A stretch of DNA of 64,000 nucleotides from Chaetoderma sp. LZ-2023a (GCA_034401795.1 CM067366.1:74132518-74196517), one strand, 5' to 3'; positions 14,377 through 27,125 are shown, counted from the stretch's first letter. The notes: a model not told the origin generated them from the letters alone. Program-made: numbers and translations.

Positions 14377-17300
14377 TCAGTCCCTCTTCGTTTTTACGCA
14401 CTGTGCCTTGTCCTCAGCCGACATCCTGGGCTTCCTCGGGTCCATTCTTGATTTGAGTGCACCGAGTCTTGCCTTCTTGAGATCAAGCGTAGCAGATTTA
14501 TGCAATGACGTCCTCTCCTGGTATTTGCTGGCTCCGAGTAGGGCGAATTCCAACGCTCTCTGTTCTGGTGTCTCTTCTGGCATCCTTAGCACATGGCCAA
14601 ACATAGACCATCTTTGTTGGAAGACTTTTACAGACAGTGGCGACGTATTACACATCTTGTATAGTGCATCGTTGGAAATTATGCTGCCTGGCCATCGGTG
14701 TACAGTGATGGTGCGTAGGTGTTTGCGGTGGCAGGCATCGAGTTTGTCTAGAGCTGCATTTGGATCTGCCCAGCTGCTACAGTTATACAGCATCAGGGAT
14801 ATGCAGGTTGCATTGCATAAACGTAGCGTTTTTATCCATAGCTTCCAGAAGGACTGGAAAGCTATGTTCCCCATGACGCAGCGTGCAACAATGGCCGCAG
14901 TACTGCAAAGCAGTGAGCCCAGGATTTTACTTTTCCTCCATGGTTCGCCGCCACGAAGTGGGTCGTTATTTTCTTTAGTTTCATGCTTTGTAGATAGGTA
15001 TATGTGGGTGAACTGAGTTGAAATGTCTTATTTCGTTATCTAGCCAGCCATATTATTGGTAAATTTTCAAAAATAGACTTCTATAGGTCTGCAGATTGAC
15101 AATTCTCAAGACCACTTCAGAGGCCGAATTAGCAGCGATATGTGTGATTAAAAAAGATTAATAAGTTTTGGCTAAACCGAAAATTTAATTAAACTCGGGC
15201 TTCCGGTTTGAGCATGATTACGACGGTTTGCAAACCGCCACCATATTAAACCACTTTATGATAAGAGATCGGTATATCGCGCAGTTCTAGTGAACTCTGT
15301 TTTTGATTCATTTATAGAGATTCACAATTTTTAGTCATTGGGAGAAGTTCATCAAGGGCATTCTTTTCCTCGTCTATGAAGTCCACATCGTCGGCATATT
15401 CCATCTCTAGCTGCATACCCCGTATTGACACTGGGTTGGAGCAACGGGCGGGGAGGGGGGGGGGTGTTGGGGTTGGGGTGGTGGTGTGGGTGTTGGTCTT
15501 GTGGAACTTTCCTGCACGGATTTCAATGCAGCAGCAAGGTAACGGGTGAAAAGCACGGGAGATAGACCATCTCCCTGTAGGGAGCCGATTGATGTCTCCA
15601 CTCTACAAACTTAACTGACTTGACTCGTACTCTCAGCTTTGTATCTACAAACAGTAGTCTCGCTAGTCGTAGCTCATTTTCATTGCAACTGGCATGGCGT
15701 AGTACATCTAGGATCTTTGAGCGTTTAATTGTGTTGAAGTCTCGTGGTATGTCAATGCCCATTTTGTGGAAATCCCAGTATTTGGACATGATTACCGGCA
15801 CAAGCATGTGTGGAGCCCATACAACGTCTGCGCAGCTGCATCCACATTTTTAGCCACTTTGACATGATTCGGTGAAGTCATCGATCTTGTCCCGGATGCG
15901 GTATAGAGTAACATTGGATAGGATTTTCCATATGCTGTTGCGGCGCATAATGTGCTGCAAATTGGTTGGGGTGTGGTGGGTGTGGGCAGGTGGCTTCTTG
16001 TGCTTGGGTAGTGCGATAAGAGTACCTTGGCCTACAGCGTCGATGGGAGGGTGGTGCATAAAAGCTGAATTAATTAGGTGCGTGATCTGTTTTGAGATAA
16101 TGTCACTTACATATTTGAATAGTTCATTGCTCATGCCACCAGGTCCAGATGCACGTCCATTTTCAGGGCTTTATATGTCTTCTTAACTTTTCCTGTTTTA
16201 ATTGGTGTTAGTAATGGACTGGAGTCTCCTGAGAACGGGTGCAAGGGTTCATCATCGTGGTCAGTGAACGGTTCCTTAAAACATTCTCGAATCGCGTCGG
16301 CTTTGCCCTGGTCAGTTCCGATAATGTGTCATTCAGAGTTGTGTACAGTGAGTGGTGGTGTGCAGCCAGTAACTCTCGGGGCTCGGGCTGCCCGAAACAT
16401 TTTGTGACAACCATTCGTGATTTCATCTGATAGGGAGTCTGCTTGTTGAATAGCAAGATCTTTAAAGCATTCACTAATGTGGCGCTGGATATTATTTCGC
16501 TCCCGGTGTGGTTTGGTGCTGTCTTCACTTGGGCCACTTTGTTAGATTCGACGTTGTAATTCTGTATTCTGTGCTGACAGCTTTATTACTAGAGGGTCGT
16601 AAGTATACCTAGTTCGGTTGTTTTTAAGAACACCTATGGTGCTGGTAGCTGATGATTCTATAGATTTCACTATTTTGGTTAGGGCTTCGTTAGGATCGGA
16701 GCTGACGTCGATGTTAGCTATCTGCTCCCGGAGGACCTTTTTTATGACATTTGAGTATCAGGGTCGCTGATGAACTTGGATAGGCTGTAAGTGTCTCTAT
16801 CCTCTTGCCTGTTATGGCGTTTAAACATTAGATAGAGATCGTTCATCTGAAGGCGTGTAATGACTGACTTATGGTCAGAATTGAGGTCTGTGCCTCCATA
16901 GGAAGTAGGGGTTTTGCTTTTGTCTTGCATATTATGAAGTCTATTTGGTTGAAGACAGCTGTTGTAGCCTTAGATCCTTTTGTGGCTTTGCGATCAGCAA
17001 TGTGTCCAGTCCATGTTGTCCAGTGACGGCATGGGTGTTTAAAAGCCGTATTCGTGGCAAGTAGGTCACTGAACCTAGGGAATGCCACCAGTGCATCTCC
17101 ATTGCTGTTGCATGTCCATTCTCCATACGATCCCATGCATAAGCCAAGCCCTGAACTTTTGCCAGCAATTCCGAGTTTACCCAGCTTAGAGTTGAAATCT
17201 CTACACACGAACATTTGCCACCTAGCTGGGATTGCAAGGGTGGAACTCAGTTCTGCATAGAAAGGATCTAATAATGCTGGATTCTCGGATTCTCTGAATT

Positions 17301-17723
17301 CTTGGCTTTTTCGGTAGTTGGGGAATATGCGTTGACAATGCAGCACTTAGTTGTAGTGTGTTTTCGCGTAGGTGTCGCCAGGTCGATGAATGCAACGCGA
17401 TCACTGACGTATCCAAAATTAGTGACAAGGTCCAAGACTCTTTGCCCGATTACGAAGCCTAAACCCTGGTATGTGACCTGTTTTTGCTCCATGGGTACTC
17501 GCTTATGGCCTGTCTGTAGTTGCTGTTCTGAGCCTTTAGCAACTTTGGTCACTTGAATGCATGTACTATCGGTGTTATAATGTTCACAGTCTGCACCTAA
17601 CGTTCTCCTCTTTGATGTTGCACTCAGACCACGAACATTCCATGTAGCTATGGTAAGCTCCTGGGAAGATCGCATTGTCCGAGAATGTCTAACACAGTTT
17701 CTTGTTGGAAGAAGCTTAGACAT
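14377..17723 (-). pseudogene. Decayed non-LTR retrotransposon (APE endonuclease and reverse transcriptase)
   Basis: Minus strand, 5' to 3': APE-type endonuclease with ATWNVRGL (about 17640), GYVSDRVAFIDLA (about 17400), NAYSPT, then in a second frame CRDFNSKLGK and NQIDFIICK (to 16843). Reverse transcriptase: GQGTLIALPKHKKP and KILSNVTLYRIRDKID (16134-15850), DFNTIKRSKILDVLRHAS (15807-15523), LQGDGLSPVLF (15600-15560), and the catalytic MEYADDVDFIDEE read at about 15407-15365. The C-terminal tail has WPGSIISNDALYKMCNTSPL and RWSMFGHVLRMP (14874-14377). The frame is broken repeatedly, so the copy is dead. The clade is not assigned. Confidence 0.85.
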
Positions 17724-18304
17724 AATCAGAGTTACCTCTGTATGCGGATGTTAGCCCGCAATCCTTGATGACTTAGTTTCCCAACAAAGTTACTACTTAC
17801 GGAGGAGACCGGCGTAGAGGTGTCATCTTTCTCCCCAACAAACGTACTATAAGCAAATGGAAGCACATATTCTGGATCAGAACCAACCTACAATTCACGG
17901 TTTTTACTAAGTGATAAACATGAAAATGGCAGGCCCATGACACAAAACAAATTACATAATTTCTGTGACCTAATCTGGGCAAGATTTTTATAATTAAACA
18001 CATTTCTCTTTCCATTTGTTAATATTCCTTACATGTCATTCGTTAAATTCTCTACACTTTGACACTGAACATGTCTATTAGCCCCTATATGTGCTTTGTT
18101 GTCTGAAGAAAAGTTCAGCAGGCGACTGTCCCATCGCATAATACGTGGCCTCCAGTGTATATGGAGGACATTTAACAGGTAGTGCTAAGTGTTTCCCCCC
18201 ACGCTGCGCATCAAGCACTTCACAACCTGAACTGATCTTCGCGCACTCACATTTGAAGCAGAATCATATTGAGGTATGAGAGTATGTTTGAAGATGCTCA
18301 TTTT

Positions 18305-18668
18305 CAATGAACGGATCCGATCTGTCAAAAATAAGTTGACGTCACAATCATACCCTAATCATAACTGTGTCATGAACGTTTAGAAGTACATCAGTAGTAT
18401 AAGAATTGTATGACTGTAATGATTTATTATTTAAAAACCCATACTGTTGGATATTTTGAAACTAATCTTACTGGGAGTTGTTGCTGGCATAGGAAGCAAC
18501 AGCCCATAGTCAAATTAGTTTCAAAATAGTGAACAGATTATCTTATAGTTACCTTGGATTTGGGATTCTAGGAAAGCAGATTCAAAGGTAGGCCTATATA
18601 AATTGATTCCAACGCGCAGTAAAACTGTACCTTCTTAGCTAGAAATGGACGGGAATAGCAAGAAATGA
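18305..18668 (-). mobile_element. Family B MITE, reverse orientation
   Basis: Begins CAATGAACGGATCCGATCTG, the inverse of the family B right end; hairpin 18445-18535; ends TAGCTAGAAATGGACG. Confidence 0.65.
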
Positions 18669-19034
18669 ATGTCTATATAATTGTGTAAATTTTGATGACG
18701 TTTATTGTTTACTGACGTTTTCAGATAACAGGCCGTTCTTAATGTAGACAGAAAGAGGCAAGCAAAACCTCTTGACATTCAACTCGATTTGAGAGCGGGA
18801 CGGGGTTGCTGGGAAAGATTTCCCACCATTTTGAGTGACTATTTTTAATGACGAGCTACATTTGATTGTCTGTTTCAGTGAGATCTATGGAGATACCTCG
18901 TATCCAGTGGTGCAATGTGACAATGGAGTATTTCAATTTATCTATCCATCATATGACATCATAATCAACTACGTGACGTGTGGGTTACGTCATAATCAGT
19001 TACGTTATGAATGACCTAGCTAAGTTCGTCAAAC

Positions 19035-19180
19035 TATTCAACAGCATACATGTATAGTTTTCTGGAACTTGATAGTCAGGGGGCTCATGGATCGATCAAT
19101 CCCAACACGGGCGAAGTGTGAGTGGAGCTTAGCCTAATATGGGCGAGGCATAACTAAAACTATAATCCCCCATTGGAGAC
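19035..19180 (-). mobile_element. Family A MITE end, reverse orientation
   Basis: CAACAGCATACATGTATAGT, GGATCGATCAATCCCAAC, GGGCGAGGCATAACTAAAAC. No hairpin arm remains. Confidence 0.65.
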
Positions 19181-20379
19181 ACGTATTGACAGACGAAGCA
19201 CTAAACAGTTGTTCACCATGGCATTGATGTCATGGTCCAAGCCAAAGTACCACAAGTACACATATTGATGCAAGGCATCAATGGTAAATAGCGTGCCCGG
19301 AGGTTATTATAATTCTGAGAATAAACTCAACTTTTTCATGAAAAAATGAAGTTATATAAAGGCATACAAGCCACTTATGACAAAAATATAATCGGAAAAT
19401 AAACACAAAAGAGGGACTATTTCTCGCAAAACGATATGGGCAGTATTAGCTATGGTCTAGGAAAAGCAGCTTATATTTCTGGTCAGTCCAACAATTTTTC
19501 CATCAATCCTTTTTCTCCAGGCCAAACTCCTTAACAGAGAGAGGAACAGACAAAATTAAGAGCAGCCAGTGATGAGAAAATTGCACTACTGCATCAACAG
19601 AGCGTAACAGATCAAATTTGGGTCATTTGATATCAACAACTTGTAAAGATAAAGAAATCAACAGAACCGGCAACCCAGTCAGTAGAAAATCAGCGCAAGA
19701 AGCAGTACAGACATATTAAAGAAAAACTGTAAAGAATATTTTAAACCTAAATCTTGATACCTTCTGAAAAACACGTGAAGAGCTTATTACCCGGAAATAT
19801 ATTGGTGAAATATACACTGCAATGCTAGTGAAATGCACAAAGCAAGTATATTTTTGATGCAATACAGGACCCCGATCTGTACCGACAGAAAACCTTTTCA
19901 ACAAAGTTAAGTGGCCAGGATAGAACTAATACCGTGAACCTAGTTTTCTCCAACGAAAATGATATAGTAGAACACATTCTGACTGAAGACTCAGTGGGAA
20001 ACAGTCACGACATCGTGATCTGTTTCATTTAGCTATCATATCTATGTCACCTATTAAACGATATCTTTACTGGAAACAGTGACAAACTATTAAATCAAAT
20101 ATTTTTGCTCGACAAAAAGGCCAAAATCGGCCTCAACCGTTGTAATGATGACGATCTTGTTGACCATATGTGTAAATGTTAGGGTATTAGCCTGATAGGT
20201 CAGGTGCTACCAGTACACGCGGCTAATAATATGGGATATATAGAAATATTTTCACATTACTATAATGAATATTTGGCGGCAGAATTATTACAATATTTCG
20301 CACAGCACGAGAACATAGTGAGTTCTACATGGCCTTATGTTTGAAAACTGGCTACAGCGCATGTAGAGATATTCTGGTA
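19181..20379. other. No gene recognised
   Basis: AT-rich sequence with many stops on both strands; no domain, RNA or repeat structure stood out. Confidence 0.45.
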
Positions 20380-21560
20380 CCGAATATAGTACATTATTTG
20401 AATTTGACAACGGTGTGCCACTACTAAATTGCATATGGCGAAATTACTGTATGGTAAACATTTTTTAAACCTATGATACTTTATTAGCGTATTCATATAC
20501 GTATCTAACCATATGGGTGAACTGCTGGGGTCGAACCTATTGCAAACTGTGGTACAGAAAATCGTTGATCTGACAGAATTTGCGCCAATTTTCGGTATGG
20601 AATTGTGTACTATGAAATTACGTTCCTGTAGAAGTATTTTAAATTCGGAATACAACTAGCATATTTCCTATAAGTATTTGTGGGTGAAATTCTGGGGGTG
20701 AACGTATTGCAATGAAAACCATGAATTATCCTAAGTTTGGGCTTATTTACGTTATGAAATTTTTAAATCTCACTACGTCGTAAGCTTATGCCTATACCTA
20801 TCTAAACATATGGGTGATATTCTCGGCCGTACCCATTATAAGCGATATGTCAGAACATATCGACACCTATCTGAATGTGGTGAATGTGAACCAACCATAT
20901 TACAATGGGGCCATATGGGGAATATGTAACTACATATTACCAAATTACTTGATGGTAGAATCGTGCAAAAGCAGTAGTACATATTCAGTTATATACAGCT
21001 ATATGTAAAAAAATGATTACAAACCGAGAACTGAGATTCTAATACTGAATATAGTAAATTGTTGGCATTTGACAACTGTCCGTGGCTACTAAATCGAATA
21101 TTACGAAATTACTACGTGGTAGAAATCTCATGATTCATTAGCGTATTCATATCCCTATCTAACCATATGGGTGAAATTATGTAGCCACACATATTGCAGA
21201 CGGTAGGGTATTGAAAACCACAGATCTGCCAACATTGGAACAAATTTATGCGATGAAATCGCATACTACGAAAATACTTCACGTTCGAATTCCTTTAAAT
21301 TCCCAATGTAACTAGCATATTCAAACTCCTATACGTCTATGTGAGCGAAGTTCTGGAACCGACCATATTACGGAAAGTAGGGCACCGAAAACCACGAATA
21401 CACCATCATTTAAGCTAAATTTTGCGTATTAAAATTACTTCATCTAGAATTTGTTAGATTCGGAATATAACTAGCTTATTAAAGCTCAAGTCTACGTGGG
21501 GTAAATTATGGGACTGAACATACTACAGACAATGGGGCACTGAAAACTGTGGTGGTTTAT
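20380..21560 (+). repeat. Diverged satellite-like tandem array, first block
   Basis: Repeats of about 130-180 bp, each with phrases like CATATGGGTGAAATTCTGGG, CGAAATTACT-CATGGTAGAA and TTTTAAAT. The phase-marking phrase GGTGAAATTCTGG or variants recurs near 20514, 20681, 20812, 21168, 21343 and 21496. One unit is longer, with a unique insert. It ends at a family A MITE. Confidence 0.75.
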
Positions 21561-21565
21561 TAATA

Positions 21566-21969
21566 CAATGAACCTTTCCAGTTTAGCTATGTCCTGCCCA
21601 TCTCTAGCTAAACTCCAGCCATACCACTCTCGAGTTGGGATCGATGGATTTCTGAACTACTAGACGATAAATTTCAAGAAAACTATACCGGTAACCCGTG
21701 GAATATTTTGACACTAAATTGACTGGGTCCTGTTGCTGCCTATGGCAGCAACAGCGGCAAGTCAAATTACTTTCAAAATATTCAACAGCATTTTTATTAA
21801 ATAACAAAAACATACAATTCGTACAACGTGTCAGATTATTAAGCATTTAAGATGGACTAAATCGAGTCAGTCATGACATCATTATTATGACGTTATCCTT
21901 CACGTCACTTAATTAATTACGACGTCATATGACGTAATATGATGGATAGACAACCTGAAAAGGCTAATT
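21566..21969 (+). mobile_element. Family A MITE, full length
   Basis: Starts CAATGAACCTTTCCAGTTTA and ends with a degenerate inverted copy. Centre: TTTGACACTAAATTGACTGG ... CAAATTACTTTCAAAATATT hairpin with GGCAGCAACAGC arms. Contains several TGACGTCA-like sites. Interrupts the satellite array. Confidence 0.75.
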
Positions 21970-22369
21970 AGCAAGTGGTATTAATTACCCTCGCTCCGTC
22001 AGAGGATGAATGTATTGTATTCGGGTCTATGTGCGTTCGGGATGGCAAGGGTCTACAATCTATGATTGGCCTTGTTAAAATATGTGACCTATAAATACGG
22101 GTGCTCTCTTAATACAAGTGATCCATATTGTGTGGACCACGCATTAACAAGTGGTATTAGCCCTGTAATGCTCAATTTGCTCATGCCAATTTCAATAGAG
22201 GGATCCATTTCTTGGTATGCCAAGCCTATTTCTAGCTAAGCTCCACCCCTTTTTTGCGTGTTGGAATCGATGTCTATATATACGCTGAATATTGAATTCC
22301 CAGACTCCCAATTTCAAGGTAACTATACAGGTAAGCTGATGACTATTTTGAAACTAATTTGACTGGGTG

Positions 22370-23105
22370 CAACGAAAACCATGAATCGGCTAATTTGAGC
22401 CGAAATTATTTCATGGTAGAAAGTTTTAAATCTCACTACTCCGTAAGCGTATGCCTATACCTATCTAAACATATGAGTGACATTCTGGGGCCGAACCCAT
22501 TATGAGCGATATGCCAGGACATACCGACACCTATCTGAATGTGGTGAATATGAACCAACCATATTATAATGGGGCCATACGGCGAATATGTAACTACCTA
22601 CGATGAGATTACTTGATGGTAGAATTGTACAAAAGCACTAGCTCATATTGAGTTATATACATCCATATATAAAAAAAATTATTACAAATCGAGAACAGAC
22701 ATTCTGATATAGAATATAGTAAATTGTTGGCATTTGACAACTGTCCGTGGCTAATAAATTGAATATTACGAAATTACTACGTGGTAGAAAACTCAAGATT
22801 CATTAGCGTGTTCATATCGCTATCTAACCATATCGGCGAAATTATGTGGCCAAACCTATTGCAGACAAGTAATAGTAGGGCATTGAAAACCCGCAGAACT
22901 GCCAAAATTGAAACAAATTTACGCGATGAAATTGTATACTACGAAATTACTTCATGGTCGAATTTTTTAAATTCCCAATATAACTATCGTATTCAGATCC
23001 CTCTACGTCTATGTGACCGAAGTTCTGGAGCCGACCATATTACATACAGACAGTAGGGTACCGAAAAGCAAGAAAACCCCAAAATTTAAGCCAATTTTTG
23101 CCTAA
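22370..23105 (+). repeat. Satellite-like array, second block
   Basis: Runs parallel to about 20750-21440 (for example GACACCTATCTGAATGTGGT at both places), so it is a copy of a higher-order unit of about 650 bp. It is cut by the 2.8 kb TIR element at 23106. Confidence 0.8.
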
Positions 23106-23310
23106 TAGTAGGGCAGATATGTGAAAAAGATGTTCCATTCTGGCAAAAAGCATGAAACTTGACATATAGGTGGTTTAAGGTATCATGATCATAATTAGAT
23201 GCGGTGCCACGTGATTCTACTAAGGGAACCCATTCAAAATGGCGGATTCAAAATGGCCGCCTTCCCAGCGGAAAATTCGCATTACTCAAGCTCTAGACGG
23301 AGTAGAGAGA
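23106..23310 (+). repeat. Left terminal inverted repeat
   Basis: Aligns with the reverse complement of 25715-25910 with scattered mismatches and a few short indels. It includes the palindrome-like pair CATTCAAAATGGCGGA / ATTCAAAATGGCCGCC. Confidence 0.85.
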
Positions 23311-23630
23311 TGGGATTAATGTCAAATTAGGGGTTTCATGGGTCAATCGTTATAATTCTACTCACTACAATACTCTAAATATGTAAATATCAATCCTTCC
23401 ATAGCGACCACCTGTGTTTGATGTCAAAAGACTGTGGCTCTTTAAGATGTGTTATCTAAAAGATCCATCTCTTGAGAACAAAAGCAATATAGAATCTAGA
23501 AATAGTTTAAATTACTCGATTTCTTAATATCGAACCAAGTAATGGTCGTTATAGATACGTTCAGATATCCTATTAGAGTATGCAAGGCTATACAGGATGC
23601 TGTTGATTGTTGAATCATGATTCAGAGACG

Positions 23631-24993
23631 TCACACGCACTGTGCACCGCATGAGCATAACTGTGTACAAGGTAAGTTGGATTTATAGCATTTGCATATG
23701 CCAGTGCAATTACTTTTGCATGCACATTTCACGAGTTCCCGACATGCCTTAGATGCGTCTGCAAGCAAACTCCATTGCGGTGACCAAGTGTCTCCATCTC
23801 TGACCCAACCCCAGTCAGCTGGCGATGGCGTTTTTGCATTTGCGTGGAGTGATTGGCCCCCAAAGATGACCTGCCTGGAACGCAGCACGTTTGGTGTGTT
23901 GCAGCAGAGCTGCACTGGTCGGAGGAATGTCTTCTAGCTGCCTGTTGCCAAAAGCGAAAAGCCGTTTTCGTGCCTCATTAACCTTTGACAATGGTGATGT
24001 GCGTCTGTACAGTAGTACGACAAACCTCTCCAGCGTTTCCATGTCATTGTCACACAGAGACGCCGGGGCATCAGACAGTCTCCTAAATATTGACTTGAAT
24101 AGATCTGAAGTCATCCAAACTTCCCATGCTGTCTTCTTGCCAATCCCACAAAATGCAGACACGGTGTCACACCCAGAGAAAGCAAGCATAAATAGCAGTC
24201 CTTGTGACGCTTCTGCACCCAAAACTGTTGCAATGCCATGAGCTGATACATAGCGGAAGGTCTTCCCATGGCCAAATGTGACCCAGCGATCACACACATG
24301 AAGAAAGTTTGCTGTCCGTATGGCTAGGACTACCACGTCTGTATCTGTAGCATGAATCATTATTGTTCGATAACCTTGGTGATATGCATGGAAGGCGTAG
24401 AGCAACATTCTACCATCTGCTTCATCTTGCATGCATGGCGCGAGTTGTGAGACGTTATGCTCTGGCCTCATCAGCACGTTTTCCTCACATGTTGTGACGA
24501 GTATCTTTCTTTCTGGTAGCTCGAATGACTCCAATGTATTTGCGGGAAAGGTGAAGAGGCCTGTTCTGTTTGCATCAACTCGTAGGAAAGTTTTCCAATT
24601 TTGAGCGAGTCTTGTACTCGATGCAACACGAAGAGCTTCCCCATGTCCCCGTAATTCTCTAGCATGTGTCTTCAAGCTTCCCGCCTTATACACGTCCCAT
24701 ACAACATCCAATCCAAGATTTGTGCCACCCAACACAGTTTTCTATGAGCGTCTCCGCAATTCCAGATCCATCATTCAACCTACATAGATCGAGGTATGGT
24801 GGAAGGGCATGGAGTTGCTGTAGCTATTATTAGCTAATGACCTATAACTCGTAATCACATTGTCACGATTTGTGTTACTACATGGATCTATGAGATGCTC
24901 CGTTGTGGACAGCTGGCAAATAACACACAGGGGCCAGTTCGTGTGTGCTAAATTCACTGTGGGATCAGATGTCAATTTCACTTTCTTTGACAT
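23631..24993 (-). pseudogene. Internally deleted copy of the GCDT / CXC family gene
   Basis: The start is at 24993: MSKKVKL...NWPLCVICQLST with a Cys-pair typical of this family's N terminus; this 72-aa frame stops at 24775. A 306-codon frame follows (24735-23815) with DEADGRMLLYAFHA, MIHATDTDVVVLAIRTA (Asp-rich, PIN/FEN-like nuclease pattern, inferred) and AFSGCDTVSAFCGIGKKTAW. It then shifts frame into 23915-23631, which carries PADWGWVRDGDTWSPQW and a CXC domain with CACKSNCTGICKCYK and CTQLCSCGAQC (tesmin/TSO1-like). The middle TLDGK and FHxxMxFL regions seen in the 1556-4870 relic are missing, so this looks like a deletion derivative carried by the surrounding element. Confidence 0.75.
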
Positions 24994-25510
24994 ATTGACT
25001 TGAATGCGAGAATATAATAGGCTATTGTCTCTGTCTATAAGCAGAGCACAATACGCGTGTGCGTGATTGCTATGCAGCTATGTTTCTCCTGATATATTTA
25101 AATAGTCAGTGTGAGTTTAGGAAACTACAATAATTATATGGAAATCCGCAATGGTGACGTTCTTAACTTAGCACATGCATAGGCCTACACTTTCGGTTAA
25201 TTTCTGTATTGAACAATCTGCTACAATATTATTGACAGCCGTTTTGACTGGAAATTTGGAACATTGGTAGACTATCAATACTGCCACATAATTGCATTGG
25301 CCCTACATGGATTAATTCCCACGGATGGATTAAAGACAAAAGGATAGTACTGATAATGCTTGGCGAAGCAAGGGGCTGGCATACAACTACTTTTACTGGA
25401 GAAAACGTGTAGACCAATTGTTTTGAGTAGCGAAAACTTGTTTCTAAAATGTTCCGCCCGGAACATGTGTGTACAAACGTTTAGCAATAATACTACTAAT
25501 TTACAAATGT

Positions 25511-25544
25511 TACGACAACGACGACGATGACGACGACGACGACC

Positions 25545-25604
<60 letters not shown>

Positions 25605-25607
25605 TAT
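25511..25607 (+). repeat. (ACG)n(CAA)n(AAT)n microsatellite inside the TIR element
   Basis: ACGACGACGATGACGACG, then CAACAACAACAA, then AATAATAAT, ending about 108 bp inside the right TIR. Confidence 0.95.
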
Positions 25608-25714
25608 TTTTCAGCATATTTATCTATTTAGAGTATTGTAATGGGTAAAATCATAACCAGTGACCCAAGAAACCCTTAATTTGACATCAATTCCAGCCCT
25701 CTGCTCCATCTGGA

Positions 25715-25910
25715 ACTTAAGTAATGCAGATTTTCCGCTGGGAAGGCGGCAATTTTGAATCCGCCATTTTGAATGGGTTCCCTTGGTAGAATCACGTGGC
25801 ACCTCATCTAATTATGTTCAGCATACCGTAAACCACCTATATGCCAAATTTCATGCTTTCTGCCCGAATGGAACATCTTACCTCAAATTTGTTACATATC
25901 CGCCCCACTA
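25715..25910 (-). repeat. Right terminal inverted repeat
   Basis: Mirror of the left repeat; ends CCCCACTA followed by the TAA repeat of the target. Inward of it lies a (CGA)n/(CAA)n/(AAT)n microsatellite. Confidence 0.85.
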
Positions 25911-25913
25911 TAA

Positions 25914-26187
25914 TAAAATTATTTCATCTAGAATTTGTTAGATTCGGAATATACCTAGTATTTTAAGGCTCAAGTCTATGTAGGTGAAATTATGGGGCCA
26001 AACACACTACAGACAATAGGGCACTGAAAACTGTGAATCACCGGAGATTTAACAAATTTTCGGTATGAAGTTGTGCACGACGAAATTACTTCATGGTGAA
26101 CATTTTTTTAACCTCAATCCATTACTTCACTAGCATATTGATATACCTATCTAAACTATATGGTTGAAATTCTGTGGCCGAATTTCC
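25914..26187 (+). repeat. Satellite-like array, third block
   Basis: Resumes after the TIR element with ATCTAGAATTTGTTAGATTC, parallel to 21440-21560, and ends at 26187, where a copy of 25152-25365 begins. Confidence 0.8.
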
Positions 26188-26385
26188 TGTAGACCTTCTT
26201 AACTTAGCACATGCATAGGCCTGCACTTTCGGTTGATTCCTGTATTCAACAATCTGTTACAATATTATTGACAGCAGTTTTGACTAGAAATTTGGAACAT
26301 TGGTATACTATCAATACTGCTACATAATTGCATGGATTTATTCCCACGGATGGATTAAAGACAAAAGGATACTACTGATAATCAC
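26188..26385 (+). repeat. Copy of an internal segment of the 2.8 kb TIR element
   Basis: CTTAACTTAGCACATGCATA through ATTAAAGACAAAAGGATA matches 25152-25365 in the same orientation with a short deletion, but without the terminal repeat. Confidence 0.8.
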
Positions 26386-26924
26386 ACATCCATTATTCAT
26401 TCGTATCCCGCGAGTTCTCTTTCGATACGAGATCGAGAAATGTATCTGGTATGTAGGGGCCTATTGAGTAGCCATTGACGTATCGATTTCACGATCCACG
26501 GGGTTGCTTTTACAGTCTGCTACGGAGATAGACGGGGTCCCGGTCTGTCTGGTATCCGAAGTTGAGTCTGTGTAACAGTCTAGTCGTTGTGATAACGTAA
26601 GAAGATGACCGGTCATTACATTAGAGGTGTAGTTTCGAAGAAGACAAGCCATTATTTTTAGATGGATTCATTATTGTTAGCGAACTCTGTCTACATTTTC
26701 GCCCTCTACAATATTATTATGCATGTTTTTCTTTTGAAATTTACCACACACATAGTACGCCTCAAAACTGTCTGTAACAAGTCTGTAATTTTTACCCTAT
26801 CTCGAATGCAAAAAATGTGAATCATACTATAATACAATACGGGAAAGGTTAAACAGACATGGTACATCATCGTCGTCCTCATAATTTATAAACCCTGTAT
26901 TACCTAAATTGAGTCAAGAATATA

Positions 26925-27125
26925 AAAAAAAAATTTGGTTATTGAGTGCCTATTTGCAGGCAAATAGACGACTGTTTTGAAGAGTTACTATTGGAATGAC
27001 TGGCTCAATTATCGAGCCAGTCATTTCAGTGGTGAATTTTCAAAATGATCTCTTGACCTGCAAATTAACATCCTCAAGATCACTGTGGAGGCCGGTTTTG
27101 GCGGCCTCCTCGAAAGGGTTAAATA
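26925..27125. repeat. Family D foldback
   Basis: GAATGACTGGCTCAATTATC / GAGCCAGTCATTTCAGTG centre, then GGAGGCCGGTTTTGGCGGCC near the right end. Confidence 0.7.

Larger units (their letters stand above)
23106..25910. mobile_element. 2.8 kb DNA element with ~200 bp terminal inverted repeats
   Basis: The left end 23106-23310 and right end 25715-25910 are inverted copies: both contain, reading inward, TAGT-GGGC-GATATGT, GATGTTCCATTC, GGTGCCACGTGATTCTAC and GGGAACCCATTCAAAATGGC. The element is flanked by TAA on both sides (23103-23105 and 25911-25913). The flanks join into a satellite sequence whose uninterrupted relative is at about 21410-21450 (AATTTTGCGTATTAAAATTA). It carries the broken gene at 23631-24993. 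TAA target duplications are typical of PIF/Harbinger-like elements, but no such transposase is visible, so the superfamily is open. Confidence 0.85.

Noticed and set aside
14408..15016. 202-codon frame on the + strand
   Set aside because: Antisense shadow of the non-LTR retrotransposon tail, whose minus-strand reading matches known RT C-terminal motifs.
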